This document shows, piece after piece, positions 19,294 through 27,413 of a stretch of 64,000 nt of DNA. Every line of letters starts with the position of its first letter. Position 1 is the first letter of the stretch. The notes below the pieces were generated by a model. The model ran no database searches. It saw only the letters and a list, made by a program, of their open reading frames with translations, and had not been told where the DNA came from. Position numbers and translations under genes: made by a program. The stretch comes from JADGGV01 sp035715725 (GTDB taxonomy: Bacteria; Gemmatimonadota; Gemmatimonadetes; Longimicrobiales; RSA9), in contig DASTKT010000007.1 in NCBI GenBank assembly GCA_035715725.1, positions 1-64,000 on the forward strand. The letters run 5' to 3'.

Positions 19294-20072
19294 GCGGCGC
19301 CGGCCTGGAGCGGCTCGTCTACGACGTCGCGGATGGCGTCGCCGCCGTCACGCTGAACCGGCCGGAGAAGCGCAACGCGCTGGACGCCCGCACCGTCGAG
19401 GAGCTCCGGCGCGTGCTCGGCGACGCGGCGGCCGACCCCGCCGTCCGCGTCGTCCTGCTCCGCGGCGCCGGCCCGGACTTCTGCTCCGGCGCCGACCTCT
19501 CGGAGCTCGAGAAGATCGCCCGCGGCGGCGGCCCGATCGAGAACCTGGCGGACGCCGCGGCGCTCGGCGAGCTCCTCGTCGCCATGCGCCGGCACCCGAA
19601 GCCGATCGTGGCCGCCGTGCATGGGCACGCGTTCGCCGGCGGCGCGGGCCTGGCCACCGCGTGCGACATCGTGCTCGCCGCCGATGACGCCGTCTTCGGC
19701 TACCCCGAGGTCCGGCTCGGCTTCGTGCCAGCCATGGTCATGGCCATCCTGCGGCGGACGTCCAGCGAGAAGGTCGCCTTCGAGCTCGCGGCCCGCGGCG
19801 AGCGCATCTCCGCGGCCGAGGCGCAGCGCGTCGGGCTGGTCAACCGCCTGTACGCGGCCGCCACGCTCCAGGCCGATGCGCTGGAGTACGCCCGCGACCT
19901 GGCCGGCCGCTCGGCGTCCGCGCTGCTGCTGATCAAGCGGCTCCTCTACGGCATGGACGGGATGGGCTTCGAGGACGCCATCGCCCGCGGCGCCGAGGTG
20001 AACGCGCTGGCCCGCGCCACGGAGGACTGCCAGGCCGGCGTGCGCCGCTTCCTCGACAGCCGCCGCCGCTGA
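19290..20072 (+). CDS. Enoyl-CoA hydratase family, methylglutaconyl-CoA hydratase-like
   Basis: A 260-residue crotonase-fold enzyme. The CoA/oxyanion segments are NRPEKRNALD, FCSGADLSELEK (about residues 64-75) and HGHAFAGGAGLATACD (about residues 111-126). Where enoyl-CoA hydratase has its first catalytic Glu (GGGCELA), this protein has Gly (AGGAGLA); the second Glu is kept in YPEVRLGFVPA. This pattern resembles 3-methylglutaconyl-CoA and isohexenylglutaconyl-CoA hydratases (LiuC, AtuE) rather than short-chain enoyl-CoA hydratase. With the AtuA pair and the methylcrotonyl-type carboxyltransferase it fits leucine or terpene breakdown. The start is GTG 19290, overlapping the previous stop as GTGA. 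Confidence 0.87.
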   Translation: MSGAGLERLVYDVADGVAAVTLNRPEKRNALDARTVEELRRVLGDAAADPAVRVVLLRGAGPDFCSGADLSELEKIARGGGPIENLADAAALGELLVAMRRHPKPIVAAVHGHAFAGGAGLATACDIVLAADDAVFGYPEVRLGFVPAMVMAILRRTSSEKVAFELAARGERISAAEAQRVGLVNRLYAAATLQADALEYARDLAGRSASALLLIKRLLYGMDGMGFEDAIARGAEVNALARATEDCQAGVRRFLDSRRR

Positions 20073-20263
20073 TGGGGCTGTTCCGTCCCTCCCGTGAGCC
20101 GTACGGGCCGGACCCCTACCTCTACTGGAAGATGCTGTGCTTCACGCTCGGCGCTGGCTTCGGCCTCGCCGCGATGATCAGCGGCATCGACTGGCTCATC
20201 TTCCCCGCCGTCGCGATCCTGGCCGTCGGGATCGGACTCCGCTTCCTCCGGCGCAAGGAATGA
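20072..20263 (+). CDS. Small two-helix membrane protein
   Basis: A 63-residue protein with two hydrophobic helices (about residues 20-37 and 41-57) and a basic tail (RFLRRKE). Not recognised. It begins on the last base of the hydratase stop (TGATG) and ends in a 4-bp overlap with the hydrolase-fold gene, so it is translated as part of the AtuA operon. Codon third positions are mainly G or C, as in its neighbours, which supports a real gene. Confidence 0.7.
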   Translation: MGLFRPSREPYGPDPYLYWKMLCFTLGAGFGLAAMISGIDWLIFPAVAILAVGIGLRFLRRKE

Positions 20264-21195
20264 CCGCCCCGCCGCCAGCGCCCGACCTCCCCCCCGGGGA
20301 GCTCGTCGACGTCGGCGGCCGCCATCTGTTCGTGCGCTGCGCCGGCGCCGGCACGCCGACCGTGATCCTCCTCGGCGGCACCGGCGGCTTCTCGCCGACC
20401 TGGGCGCTCGTCCAGCCGCACGTCGCCGCCCTCACGCGCGTCTGCAGCTACGACCGCGCCGGCTACGGACGCAGCGACCCGCTCCCCGAGGGGATCGACC
20501 CCACCGCCGACGCCGCCGAGCGCGACCTCCACGCGCTCCTGCACGCCCGCGGCATCCCCGGGCCCTACGTCCTCGTCGCCCACGCGCTGGCAAGCTTCCC
20601 CGCGCGCCTCTTCGCCGCCCGGCACGCCGACGAGGTGGCCGGCCTCGTCCTCCTCGACCCGAGCCACGAGGACGAGTGGACGGACCGTTTCCCGCCCGAG
20701 CACCGGCGCGGCCTCGGCCTCGTGTACCGCATGGTCGGCCTCGTCGCGGCGCTGGCCCACGTCGGCATCCCGCAGGCCATGGCCCGGCTGCGCCCGCCGG
20801 CGAACCTGCGCCGCCTCCCGCCGGACGCCCGCGCCGAGGCGCTCACCGCGCTCCGCCCCCGAACGCTCCGTACCGTGGCCGCGGAGTTCCGGCACGCGGA
20901 GGCCGGCGCCGCGCAGGTCCGCGCGGAGGCCCGCCCGTTCGGTGCGCTTCCGGTCGTCGTCGTCATGCGCGGCCGCCCCGAGCGGCGCCCGCCCGGCGTG
21001 TCCCGGCAGGTCGGCGCCCGGATCGACGAGGTCAACGCCCGGGCGCAGGCCGAGCTCGCCGCCACCTCCAGCGCCGGCCGGCTCGTCACCGCGCCCGCGG
21101 CCGGCCGCGACATCCCGCTGGAGGCGCCCGAGATCGTCGTCGAGGCGATCCGCGAGGTGGTCGAGGCGGCACGCACCGGCCGCGCTCCGGGGTGA
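20260..21195 (+). CDS. Alpha/beta-hydrolase fold protein lacking the nucleophile
   Basis: A 311-residue alpha/beta-hydrolase. The fold markers are clear: LLGGTGGFSPTW for the oxyanion region, SYDRAGYGRSDP, and LVLLDPSHEDEW after the elbow. The elbow itself, usually GHSxGG, reads VAHALASFPARLF, so the catalytic Ser is Ala109. At the C-terminus, where relatives have a His before IxLExPE, this protein has Arg283 (AGRDIPLEAPE). Two of the three triad residues are therefore missing. It is probably a non-catalytic member used for binding or regulation. Ser112 lies near but off the normal position. ATG 20260 overlaps the previous stop as ATGA. Confidence 0.85.
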   Translation: MTAPPPAPDLPPGELVDVGGRHLFVRCAGAGTPTVILLGGTGGFSPTWALVQPHVAALTRVCSYDRAGYGRSDPLPEGIDPTADAAERDLHALLHARGIPGPYVLVAHALASFPARLFAARHADEVAGLVLLDPSHEDEWTDRFPPEHRRGLGLVYRMVGLVAALAHVGIPQAMARLRPPANLRRLPPDARAEALTALRPRTLRTVAAEFRHAEAGAAQVRAEARPFGALPVVVVMRGRPERRPPGVSRQVGARIDEVNARAQAELAATSSAGRLVTAPAAGRDIPLEAPEIVVEAIREVVEAARTGRAPG

Positions 21196-21334
21196 CCCGC
21201 CGGCTCCTGCCCCGGCGTCCTGTGCGCGCCGCGGATCCGGCCCGACCTCCCACTGCCGGCCCGCCGCGCCATGGACACGCCCTTCCGCGCCCGACACCCT
21301 CCGGACCCATCCCACCCGCGCTCCGGAGGCGACG

Positions 21335-22936
21335 ATGCCAGCCCTCGACGACGCCCGCGCCGTGCTCCGCCGCCACTTCGGCTACCCGGACTTCCGCGGC
21401 GCACAGGCCGACGCGGTCTCGGCCGTCCTCGACCACAAGGACGTCCTCGTCCTGATGCCGACCGGGGGCGGCAAGAGCCTCTGCTACCAGGTGCCATCCC
21501 AGCTCCTGCCGGGTATAACGCTCGTGGTGTCGCCGCTCATCTCGCTCATGAAGGACCAGGTCGACGCCCTCGAGGCGGCCGGCATCCGCGCCACGTTCGT
21601 CAACTCGACGCTGGTTCCCGCCGAGGCCGACGCCCGCCTCGCGCGGGTCGAGTCCGGGGACGTGCGACTGCTCTACGTCGCGCCGGAGCGCTTCGACTCG
21701 CCGCGCTTTCGCGAGCGGCTGCAGCGGGTCCGCGTCTCGCTCCTCGCCGTGGACGAGGCGCACTGCATCTCGCAGTGGGGGCATGACTTCCGGCCGGCGT
21801 ACCGGCGACTGGGAGCGGTCCGGGAGGCGCTCCGCTGTCCGGTCATCGCCCTGACCGCCACGGCGCCGCCCGAGGTGCGCCGGGACATCGCGCGACAGCT
21901 CCGGCTGCGGGATCCGGTCGTCCTGGTGCGCGGCTTCGACCGGCCGAACCTGGCGTGGCACGTCGTCGCGGCCACGGACGAGCTGGATCGCGACCGGTCG
22001 CTGCTCGCGCTGCTCCGCCGGGTGCCGCCGGACGGGGTGGCCATCGTCTACGCGAGCACCCGCAAGCGGGTGGACGGCGTGGCCGACCTCCTGAACCGGG
22101 CGGGCGTGCCGGCCGCGGCGTACCATGCGGGCGCGGGCGGGTCGGAACGGCAGCGCCTGCAGGACGCCTTCATCGAGGGGAGGATCGGCGTCGTCGTCGC
22201 CACGAACGCGTTCGGCATGGGCATCGACAAGCCGAACGTGCGGCTGGTCGTGCACCACGGGGCCCCGGCCTCGCTCGAGGCGTACTACCAGGAGGCGGGA
22301 CGCGCCGGGCGGGACGGCGGCCCCGCGACCTGCGTGCTGGTCCACCACGAGCGGGACCGCCGGACGCACGAGTTCCTGATTGGCCAGTCGCTGCCGTCGC
22401 GGGAGGTGGTCCAGGGCGTGCATGCGGCGCTCCTCGCCGCGGCCGACGCGAACGGCGCCGCGCGCCTGCCCGCCGACGAGATCGCGCGGCGCACGCCCGG
22501 CGCGCGCGGCGCTCAGCAGGTGGAAGCGGCCCTGCGCCTGCTCGCCGACGCGGGCGCAATCCGCGCCGAGCGGCCGGGTACGACCGGCGCGTGGGTGGTC
22601 GAGGAGCCGGTGCCGGCCGTCGATTGGCGGGCGCTGGACCGGCGGCGCCGGGGCGAGCAGCTCCGGCTCCTCCAGGTCGAGGCCTATGCCCGAACCGGCT
22701 CGTGCCGCCGGGCGTTCGTCTTACGCTACTTCGGCGAGCGGCCGCCGGACCGGCGGTGCGGTGGCTGCGACCGGTGCCTCGGACCCGCCGGACGCATCCT
22801 CCCGGCCGTCCGGCCGCCGCACCGCGCGCCGATCGCGGTCGGCGCCCGCCTGTGGGCGGCGCGGCTCCGAAAGGACGCGCCTCTTTCGGGAGATGGCGCC
22901 GATACGTACCTTGTGCCGCCTATTGGCGGAAAATGA
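21335..22936 (+). CDS. recQ: RecQ-type ATP-dependent DNA helicase
   Basis: A 533-residue 3'-5' DNA helicase. Motif 0 is HFGYPDFRGAQ, Walker A is MPTGGGKSLCYQVP (about residues 41-54), Walker B is DEAH (about residue 140), and the aromatic-rich loop is HCISQWGHDFRPAY. Helicase domain 2 has ATNAFGMGIDKPNVR and the arginine-finger segment QEAGRAGRDG. A zinc-binding domain follows near residues 470-490, with the Cys set CRRAF...RCGGCDRC. The protein ends soon after, so the C-terminal HRDC domain of E. coli RecQ is absent. GGAGG lies 8-12 bp before ATG 21335. Confidence 0.92.
   Translation: MPALDDARAVLRRHFGYPDFRGAQADAVSAVLDHKDVLVLMPTGGGKSLCYQVPSQLLPGITLVVSPLISLMKDQVDALEAAGIRATFVNSTLVPAEADARLARVESGDVRLLYVAPERFDSPRFRERLQRVRVSLLAVDEAHCISQWGHDFRPAYRRLGAVREALRCPVIALTATAPPEVRRDIARQLRLRDPVVLVRGFDRPNLAWHVVAATDELDRDRSLLALLRRVPPDGVAIVYASTRKRVDGVADLLNRAGVPAAAYHAGAGGSERQRLQDAFIEGRIGVVVATNAFGMGIDKPNVRLVVHHGAPASLEAYYQEAGRAGRDGGPATCVLVHHERDRRTHEFLIGQSLPSREVVQGVHAALLAAADANGAARLPADEIARRTPGARGAQQVEAALRLLADAGAIRAERPGTTGAWVVEEPVPAVDWRALDRRRRGEQLRLLQVEAYARTGSCRRAFVLRYFGERPPDRRCGGCDRCLGPAGRILPAVRPPHRAPIAVGARLWAARLRKDAPLSGDGADTYLVPPIGGK
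22884..22912 (+). promoter_or_regulatory. Possible promoter of the acyl-CoA dehydrogenase gene
   Basis: TTTCGG (22884-22889), 17 bp, TACCTT (22907-22912), inside the last codons of recQ and 34 bp before ATG 22947. The -10 box matches the TANNTT pattern of this window; the -35 box is poor. Confidence 0.4.
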
Positions 22937-22946
22937 CCGAGGTCCA

Positions 22947-24167
22947 ATGCTGCCTTACTTCACCGAAGAGCACGAGCGTTTCCGGAGCCGCATCCGCGAG
23001 TTCGCGGAGGGCGAGATCGCGCCCGTCGCGAAGCAGGCCGACGAGGAGAGCCGCTTCCCCTGGGAGAACGTCCGCAAGATGGCCGACCTGGGCCTCTTCG
23101 GAGTAAACGTCCCGAGGGCGCTCGGCGGCCTCGGTCTCGACTACGTCAGCTACATTCTCGTCATCGAGGAGCTGGCGCGGATCGATGCCAGCCACGCCAT
23201 CACGGTGAGCGCCCATTCGACGCTCGGCATGTCGCCGATCGTCAACTTCGGGACGGACGAGCAGAGGCGGCGCTACGTGCCGCTCCTGGCGCAGGGGAAG
23301 GTGCTCGGCGGCTTCGGCCTCACGGAGCCCGGCGCCGGCTCCGACGCCGGCGGCAGCCGCACCGTCGCCGTCCGCGCCGACGGTGGGTACCGCATCCGCG
23401 GCAGCAAGATCTTCATCACGCACGCCGGCGTCGGCGAGATCTTCGTCGTCACGGCCGTGACCGACCGGGCGCAGGGGGCCCGCGGGATCACGAGCTTCAT
23501 CGTGACGAAGGAGACGACCGACCGCGCGGCCGCGGAGAAGGTCGGCGTCGGCCACGCCCCCGAGCTGGAGCCGTTCACCCCGGGCGTGCGCGCCGGCAAG
23601 AAGGAAGACAAGATGGGCTGGCGCGCCTCCGACACGCGCGAGCTGCTCCTCGACGACGCGCTCGTCGCCGAGGAGAGCCGGCTCGGCGCGGAGGGTGAAG
23701 GCTTCATCAACTTCATGAAGACGCTGGACGCCGGCCGCATCGGCATCGGCGCGCTCTCCCTCGGCCTCGCGCAGGGCGCGTTCGACGAGGCCGTCAAGTT
23801 CGTCGCCGCCCGCCGCCAGTTCGGCCGGGCGCTCAGTGAGTTTCAGGGAATCCAGTTCAGCCTGGCCGAGATGGCCACCGAGATCACCGCCGCCCGCCAC
23901 CTCGTCTACCACGCCGCGTGGCTGAAGGAGCGAGGCGAGCCCTACACGCAGGCCGCCTCGATGGCCAAGCTCTACGCCAGTGAGGCCGCCATGCGGATCA
24001 CGACGCGTGCGGTGCAGCTCCTCGGTGGCTACGGCTACACCAACGACTATCCGGTCGAACGCATGATGCGCGACGCCAAGATCTGCGAGATCGGCGAGGG
24101 GACGAGCGAGATCCAGAAGCTGGTGATCGCTCGTCAGATCCTTCGCGCCGCGGCAGGCGACGCGTGA
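22947..24167 (+). CDS. Acyl-CoA dehydrogenase
   Basis: A 406-residue FAD enzyme that introduces the alpha-beta double bond into an acyl-CoA and passes electrons to ETF. N-terminal helical domain; middle beta domain with GFGLTEPGAGSDAGG and KIFITHAGVGEIFVV; C-terminal domain with the FAD/CoA motif RRQFGRALSEFQGIQ, LLGGYGYTNDYPVER, and the catalytic-loop segment CEIGEGTSEIQK, whose Glu before Gly-Thr is the usual catalytic base of short-chain and branched members. An insertion (about residues 190-230, with Lys-rich KKEDKMG) falls before the third domain. Substrate unknown; butyryl- or isovaleryl-CoA would fit the neighbours. Confidence 0.92.
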   Translation: MLPYFTEEHERFRSRIREFAEGEIAPVAKQADEESRFPWENVRKMADLGLFGVNVPRALGGLGLDYVSYILVIEELARIDASHAITVSAHSTLGMSPIVNFGTDEQRRRYVPLLAQGKVLGGFGLTEPGAGSDAGGSRTVAVRADGGYRIRGSKIFITHAGVGEIFVVTAVTDRAQGARGITSFIVTKETTDRAAAEKVGVGHAPELEPFTPGVRAGKKEDKMGWRASDTRELLLDDALVAEESRLGAEGEGFINFMKTLDAGRIGIGALSLGLAQGAFDEAVKFVAARRQFGRALSEFQGIQFSLAEMATEITAARHLVYHAAWLKERGEPYTQAASMAKLYASEAAMRITTRAVQLLGGYGYTNDYPVERMMRDAKICEIGEGTSEIQKLVIARQILRAAAGDA

Positions 24168-24195
24168 CGCGGCGGCCGGGTCCGCGCACAATGGA

Positions 24196-25719
24196 ATGAA
24201 GAGAGAGATTCTGATTTCGGCCGCGTCGCACGAGACGCGCGTGGCCATCCTCGAGGACGATGTCCTCGTCGAAGTCATGGTGGACCGTGCCGATGCGGAA
24301 CGAATCGTCGGCGACATCTACCTCGGCCAGGTCCAGGCCGTCCTCCCCGGCATCCAGGCCGCCTTCGTCGACATCGGCACGGAGAAGGCCGCGTTCCTCC
24401 ACGTCTCCGACGTCGCCAAGGACGAGACGGAGGAGGACGAGGAGGAGGACGAGGCCGCCCGCGAGAACCGGCGCTACCCGCCCATCCAGGAGCTCGTCGA
24501 GAAGGGCGAGCGCCTCATGGTGCAGGTCTCGAAGGAGCCCATCTCCACCAAGGGGCCGCGCGTCACCACCCACATCTCGCTCCCGGGCCGCTTCCTGGTC
24601 TACATGCCGGGGTCGAGCCATATCGGCGTCTCGCGCAAGATCGGCGACCGCGAGGAGCGCTCGCGGCTCCGTGGCCTGGCCAAGGATGTGGTGCCGGATG
24701 ACGCCGGTGGCGTCATCATCCGCACGGTCGGCGAGGAGCTGACGAAGGAGGTCTTCGAGCGCGAGTTCAAGACGCTCCACGGCACCTGGAAGAAGATCCA
24801 GCGCCGCGCCAAGGGGGCCAAGCCACCGGCCCTCATCCACCGCGAGGCCAAGCTCACCAGCGGCATCATCCGCGACGTCTTCACCGAGAAGGTCGACGCC
24901 CTCTGGATCGACAACAAGGACGTCTACAACGAGGTGAAACAGTACCTCCAGGGCGTCGATCCGGAGCTCATCGACCGCGTCAAGCTCTACACCGACCCGC
25001 TCCCGCTCTTCGACAAGTTCGGCGTCGAGGACGCGATCCGGGAGGCGTTCCAGCGGCGCGTGGACCTGCCCTCCGGCGGCTACATCATCATCGAGCCGAC
25101 CGAGGCGCTCGTCTCCATCGACGTCAACACCGGCCGCTACACGGGCAAGAAGGACCCGGAGAAGACGATCCTCCGCACCAACCTCGACGCCGCTCGCGAG
25201 GTCGCGCGCCAGGTCCGCCTCCGCGACGTCGGCGGCATCATCGTCGTGGACTTCATCGACATGGAGACCCGCGCGAACCAGGAGAAGGTGCTCCAGGAGC
25301 TCCGCACCTATCTGGCGCGGGACCGCGCGCGCACGCGCGCCTTCCAGGTCTCCGAGCTCGGGCTGGTCGAGATGACTCGCCAGCGCGTTCGCCCCTCGCT
25401 GTTCTACTCCCTCACGGAGCCCTGCTCGCACTGCGGCGGGACCGGCCGCGTCTTCTCTCCCGAGACCGTCGTCGGCCGCATCGAGCGCGCCGTCCGCCGC
25501 GCCGCCGCCGAGGGCGCCGAGAAGCGCATGAACATCCGCGCCCACCCGCAGGTCGCCCTCTACATCCTGGAGGAGCAGCCCGACTTCCTCCAGCGCCTCG
25601 AGCGCAGCTACCGGATCCAGCTCGACATTCGCGACGATCCCCTCATGCGGCAGGACGAGTTCCGCCTCCTCTCCGGGCCCGCCGAGACGGACGTCACGCT
25701 CCGGTACGCCCTGGGCTGA
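24196..25719 (+). CDS. rng: Ribonuclease G/E family endoribonuclease
   Basis: A 507-residue endoribonuclease for rRNA and mRNA processing. An S1 RNA-binding domain spans about residues 35-125 (GDIYLGQVQAVLPGIQAAF). It is interrupted near residues 76-90 by a very acidic loop (DETEEDEEEDEAARE). The RNase H-like catalytic part has the two metal-binding Asp residues in SIDVNTGRYTG and VVDFIDM. The zinc-link is CSHCGGTG near residue 413. The chain ends about 90 residues later, without the long scaffold tail of E. coli RNase E, so it is RNase G-like in length. ATG 24196 has a weak ribosome-binding site. Confidence 0.93.
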   Translation: MKREILISAASHETRVAILEDDVLVEVMVDRADAERIVGDIYLGQVQAVLPGIQAAFVDIGTEKAAFLHVSDVAKDETEEDEEEDEAARENRRYPPIQELVEKGERLMVQVSKEPISTKGPRVTTHISLPGRFLVYMPGSSHIGVSRKIGDREERSRLRGLAKDVVPDDAGGVIIRTVGEELTKEVFEREFKTLHGTWKKIQRRAKGAKPPALIHREAKLTSGIIRDVFTEKVDALWIDNKDVYNEVKQYLQGVDPELIDRVKLYTDPLPLFDKFGVEDAIREAFQRRVDLPSGGYIIIEPTEALVSIDVNTGRYTGKKDPEKTILRTNLDAAREVARQVRLRDVGGIIVVDFIDMETRANQEKVLQELRTYLARDRARTRAFQVSELGLVEMTRQRVRPSLFYSLTEPCSHCGGTGRVFSPETVVGRIERAVRRAAAEGAEKRMNIRAHPQVALYILEEQPDFLQRLERSYRIQLDIRDDPLMRQDEFRLLSGPAETDVTLRYALG

Positions 25720-25793
25720 GCGCTCCCGCAACGCTTGGTGTGCTTCGTGCATCAGCCGTCGGCATCGCGTGGTCGATTTTCCCCGAGGTGCCG

Positions 25794-25973
25794 ATGGCCG
25801 CTCCCCCCAACGAGCCCGCGAGGGACCGCGACGCCGTGCTGCTCGACAGCCTGCTCGCCGTCGCCGCCGTGGCCCGTGACACCGAACGCCGCGGTCGACG
25901 GCACCACCGCCGCATCCCGCTCTGGCGCCGCATCCTCCGCTTCGGGCGCCAGCTCTGGCCCACCGTCGGCTGA
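25794..25973 (+). CDS. Small basic protein, unknown
   Basis: A 59-residue open frame with about nine in ten codons ending in G or C, as expected of a real gene here and unlike the flanking DNA. The N-terminal half is hydrophobic and acidic (DAVLLDSLLAVAAVARD); the C-terminal half is strongly basic and aromatic (RRHHRRIPLWRRILRFGRQLW). It could bind membranes or nucleic acid. Not recognised. Upstream in-frame GTG 25740 could add 18 residues. Confidence 0.5.
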   Translation: MAAPPNEPARDRDAVLLDSLLAVAAVARDTERRGRRHHRRIPLWRRILRFGRQLWPTVG

Positions 25974-26212
25974 CCTACCTCCGCCCGCTCGCGCGTTCAT
26001 CTTGGGTTCCGGACGTCGCACCGGGGTGAACCCGCCCGGCGCACTTCCTGCACCGAGGATCCTCGCGCGGCCGGCCAACGCCCGCCGCCTCGAGTCGGGA
26101 ACTCCACCCTCGATGCCCGGATTTCCGCGAAAGAGCCGCCTTCCAACGGCCAGCACGGCCGGAGGCGCCGGCTCCGTGACCCTTCGACTTCGGGCGCAGC
26201 CGAGGCAGCCCC
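25974..26212. other. Gene-free stretch before the SpoIIAA-like gene
   Basis: No open frame with native codon bias, repeat or clear promoter was seen. Together with the DNA before 25794, the only gene-like object between 25720 and 26212 is the 59-codon frame at 25794. Confidence 0.5.
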
Positions 26213-26581
26213 ATGCCCATCGATACCGTCGTCCGCCCGCGTGAGCGCCTCATCGAGGTGATCGGCCTCGGCGCCGGCACCTTCGGCGAATACCGGGAAG
26301 CCTTCTCCACCGTGTGCGGCCAGCTCCGCCGCCACCGCGGCTTCGCCGTCCTCTGCAACTTCGAGCATTACCGCAACACGCCGAGCTGGCGCGAGGCGCT
26401 CCGCCTCATCGAGGTCGGCCGGCGGCGCGCCGCCGTCTTCGCCGCCGGCCTCGCCATCGTCACGCAGCCCAACATCGACTTCCGCATGGCCGAGCTGCTC
26501 TCGCTCCACGCACAGAGCCAGGGCATTCAGGTCCAGGTATTCACGAACGGCGACGCCGCGCGCCGCTGGCTGAAGCGCTGA
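26213..26581 (+). CDS. SpoIIAA-like (STAS-type fold) protein
   Basis: A 122-residue soluble protein. The C-terminal part, AAVFAAGLAIVTQPNIDFRM followed by VQVFTNGDAARRWLKR, resembles SpoIIAA-like proteins, in which an aspartate or asparagine after a beta strand and a final xVFxDxxxAxxWL pattern are common. No anti-sigma partner or kinase is adjacent. The role is unknown; family members often take part in protein-protein switching. ATG 26213 is the first in frame. Confidence 0.65.
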   Translation: MPIDTVVRPRERLIEVIGLGAGTFGEYREAFSTVCGQLRRHRGFAVLCNFEHYRNTPSWREALRLIEVGRRRAAVFAAGLAIVTQPNIDFRMAELLSLHAQSQGIQVQVFTNGDAARRWLKR

Positions 26582-26617
26582 CGCCGCGCGCCCCCGTCCC
26601 CCAGGCGCCGCGCGGGG

Positions 26618-26646
26618 TTGCGTTTAGGCCCGGTCGCGGCTACATT
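26618..26646 (+). promoter_or_regulatory. Promoter of rplU-rpmA
   Basis: TTGCGT (26618-26623), 17 bp, TACATT (26641-26646), about 50 bp before rplU. The -10 box is followed by TCG, as at the tRNA and lipoprotein promoters. Confidence 0.6.
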
Positions 26647-26697
26647 TCGCGGGCTTATCCGGGTTTTTGCCGGAACACACCCGAACACGAAGCGGCG

Positions 26698-27012
26698 ATG
26701 TACGCGATCATTCGAAGCGGCGGGAAGCAGTTCCGCGCCGAGCCGGGCAAGACGATCCGGGTGCCCACGCTGCAGGCGGAGGCTGGTGCCACGGTGACCT
26801 TCGACGAGGTGCTCCTCGCCGACACCGGCGCGGGCATTCAGGTCGGCACGCCGGTCGTGGCCGGCGCGTCGGTGACCGGCGAAGTCCTGGGCGAATTCAA
26901 GGACAAGAAGGTCATCATCTTCAAGTGGAAGCGGCGCAAGAACTACCGCCGCAAGCAGGGGCATCGGCAGAAGTACACCGAAGTGCGGGTCGGCGAGATC
27001 CGCCTCGCCTGA
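26698..27012 (+). CDS. rplU: 50S ribosomal protein L21
   Basis: A 104-residue ribosomal protein of normal length. The N-terminal MYAIIRSGGKQFRAEPGK and the basic C-terminal KWKRRKNYRRKQGHRQKYT are diagnostic of L21. It is paired with rpmA 12 bp downstream, the standard order, and shares its promoter and terminator. The upstream part of the longer open frame is not part of the protein. Confidence 0.98.
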   Translation: MYAIIRSGGKQFRAEPGKTIRVPTLQAEAGATVTFDEVLLADTGAGIQVGTPVVAGASVTGEVLGEFKDKKVIIFKWKRRKNYRRKQGHRQKYTEVRVGEIRLA

Positions 27013-27024
27013 GGAGAGACGACC

Positions 27025-27285
27025 ATGGCACATAAGAAGGGGGTCGGCTCGACCCGCAACGGCCGCGACTCGAACGCGCAGCGCCTCGGCGTGAAGCGCT
27101 TCGGCGGCCAGCACGTTCTCGCCGGCAACATCCTGGTCCGGCAGCACGGCACGAAGTTCCACCCGGGCTTCAACGTGGGGCGTGGCTCGGACGACACGCT
27201 CTTCGCGCTCATCGACGGCGTCGTGAAGTTCGAGCGGAAGGGTCGGGACCGGCAGAAGGTCTCGGTCTACCCGCACGCCGGCTGA
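27025..27285 (+). CDS. rpmA: 50S ribosomal protein L27
   Basis: An 86-residue ribosomal protein reaching the peptidyl-transferase centre through its N-terminus. [20 protein letters not shown] is the classical start, followed by GVKRFGGQ and [15 protein letters not shown]. The N-terminus has no cleavable extension of the Firmicutes type. GAGGAGA precedes ATG 27025. An intrinsic terminator lies about 20 bp after the stop. Confidence 0.98.
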   Translation: MAHKKGVGSTRNGRDSNAQRLGVKRFGGQHVLAGNILVRQHGTKFHPGFNVGRGSDDTLFALIDGVVKFERKGRDRQKVSVYPHAG

Positions 27286-27306
27286 CGCGGCGCGCCGCGC
27301 CATCGA

Positions 27307-27348
27307 CGGCCCCGGTCCTCCCAGGCGAGGACCGGGGCCGTTTGCGTT
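27307..27348 (+). terminator. Intrinsic terminator after rpmA
   Basis: Perfect 14-bp stem: CGGCCCCGGTCCTC (27307-27320) pairs with 27327-27340 around a 6-base loop, followed by TTTGCGTT. It ends the rplU-rpmA transcript. Confidence 0.9.
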
Positions 27349-27413
27349 CTACCCGCCGAAGCGCGCGCGACCGTGCCGCTGCCGCGGGGCGCCCGCTTCG
27401 TCTAGCTTGGGGC

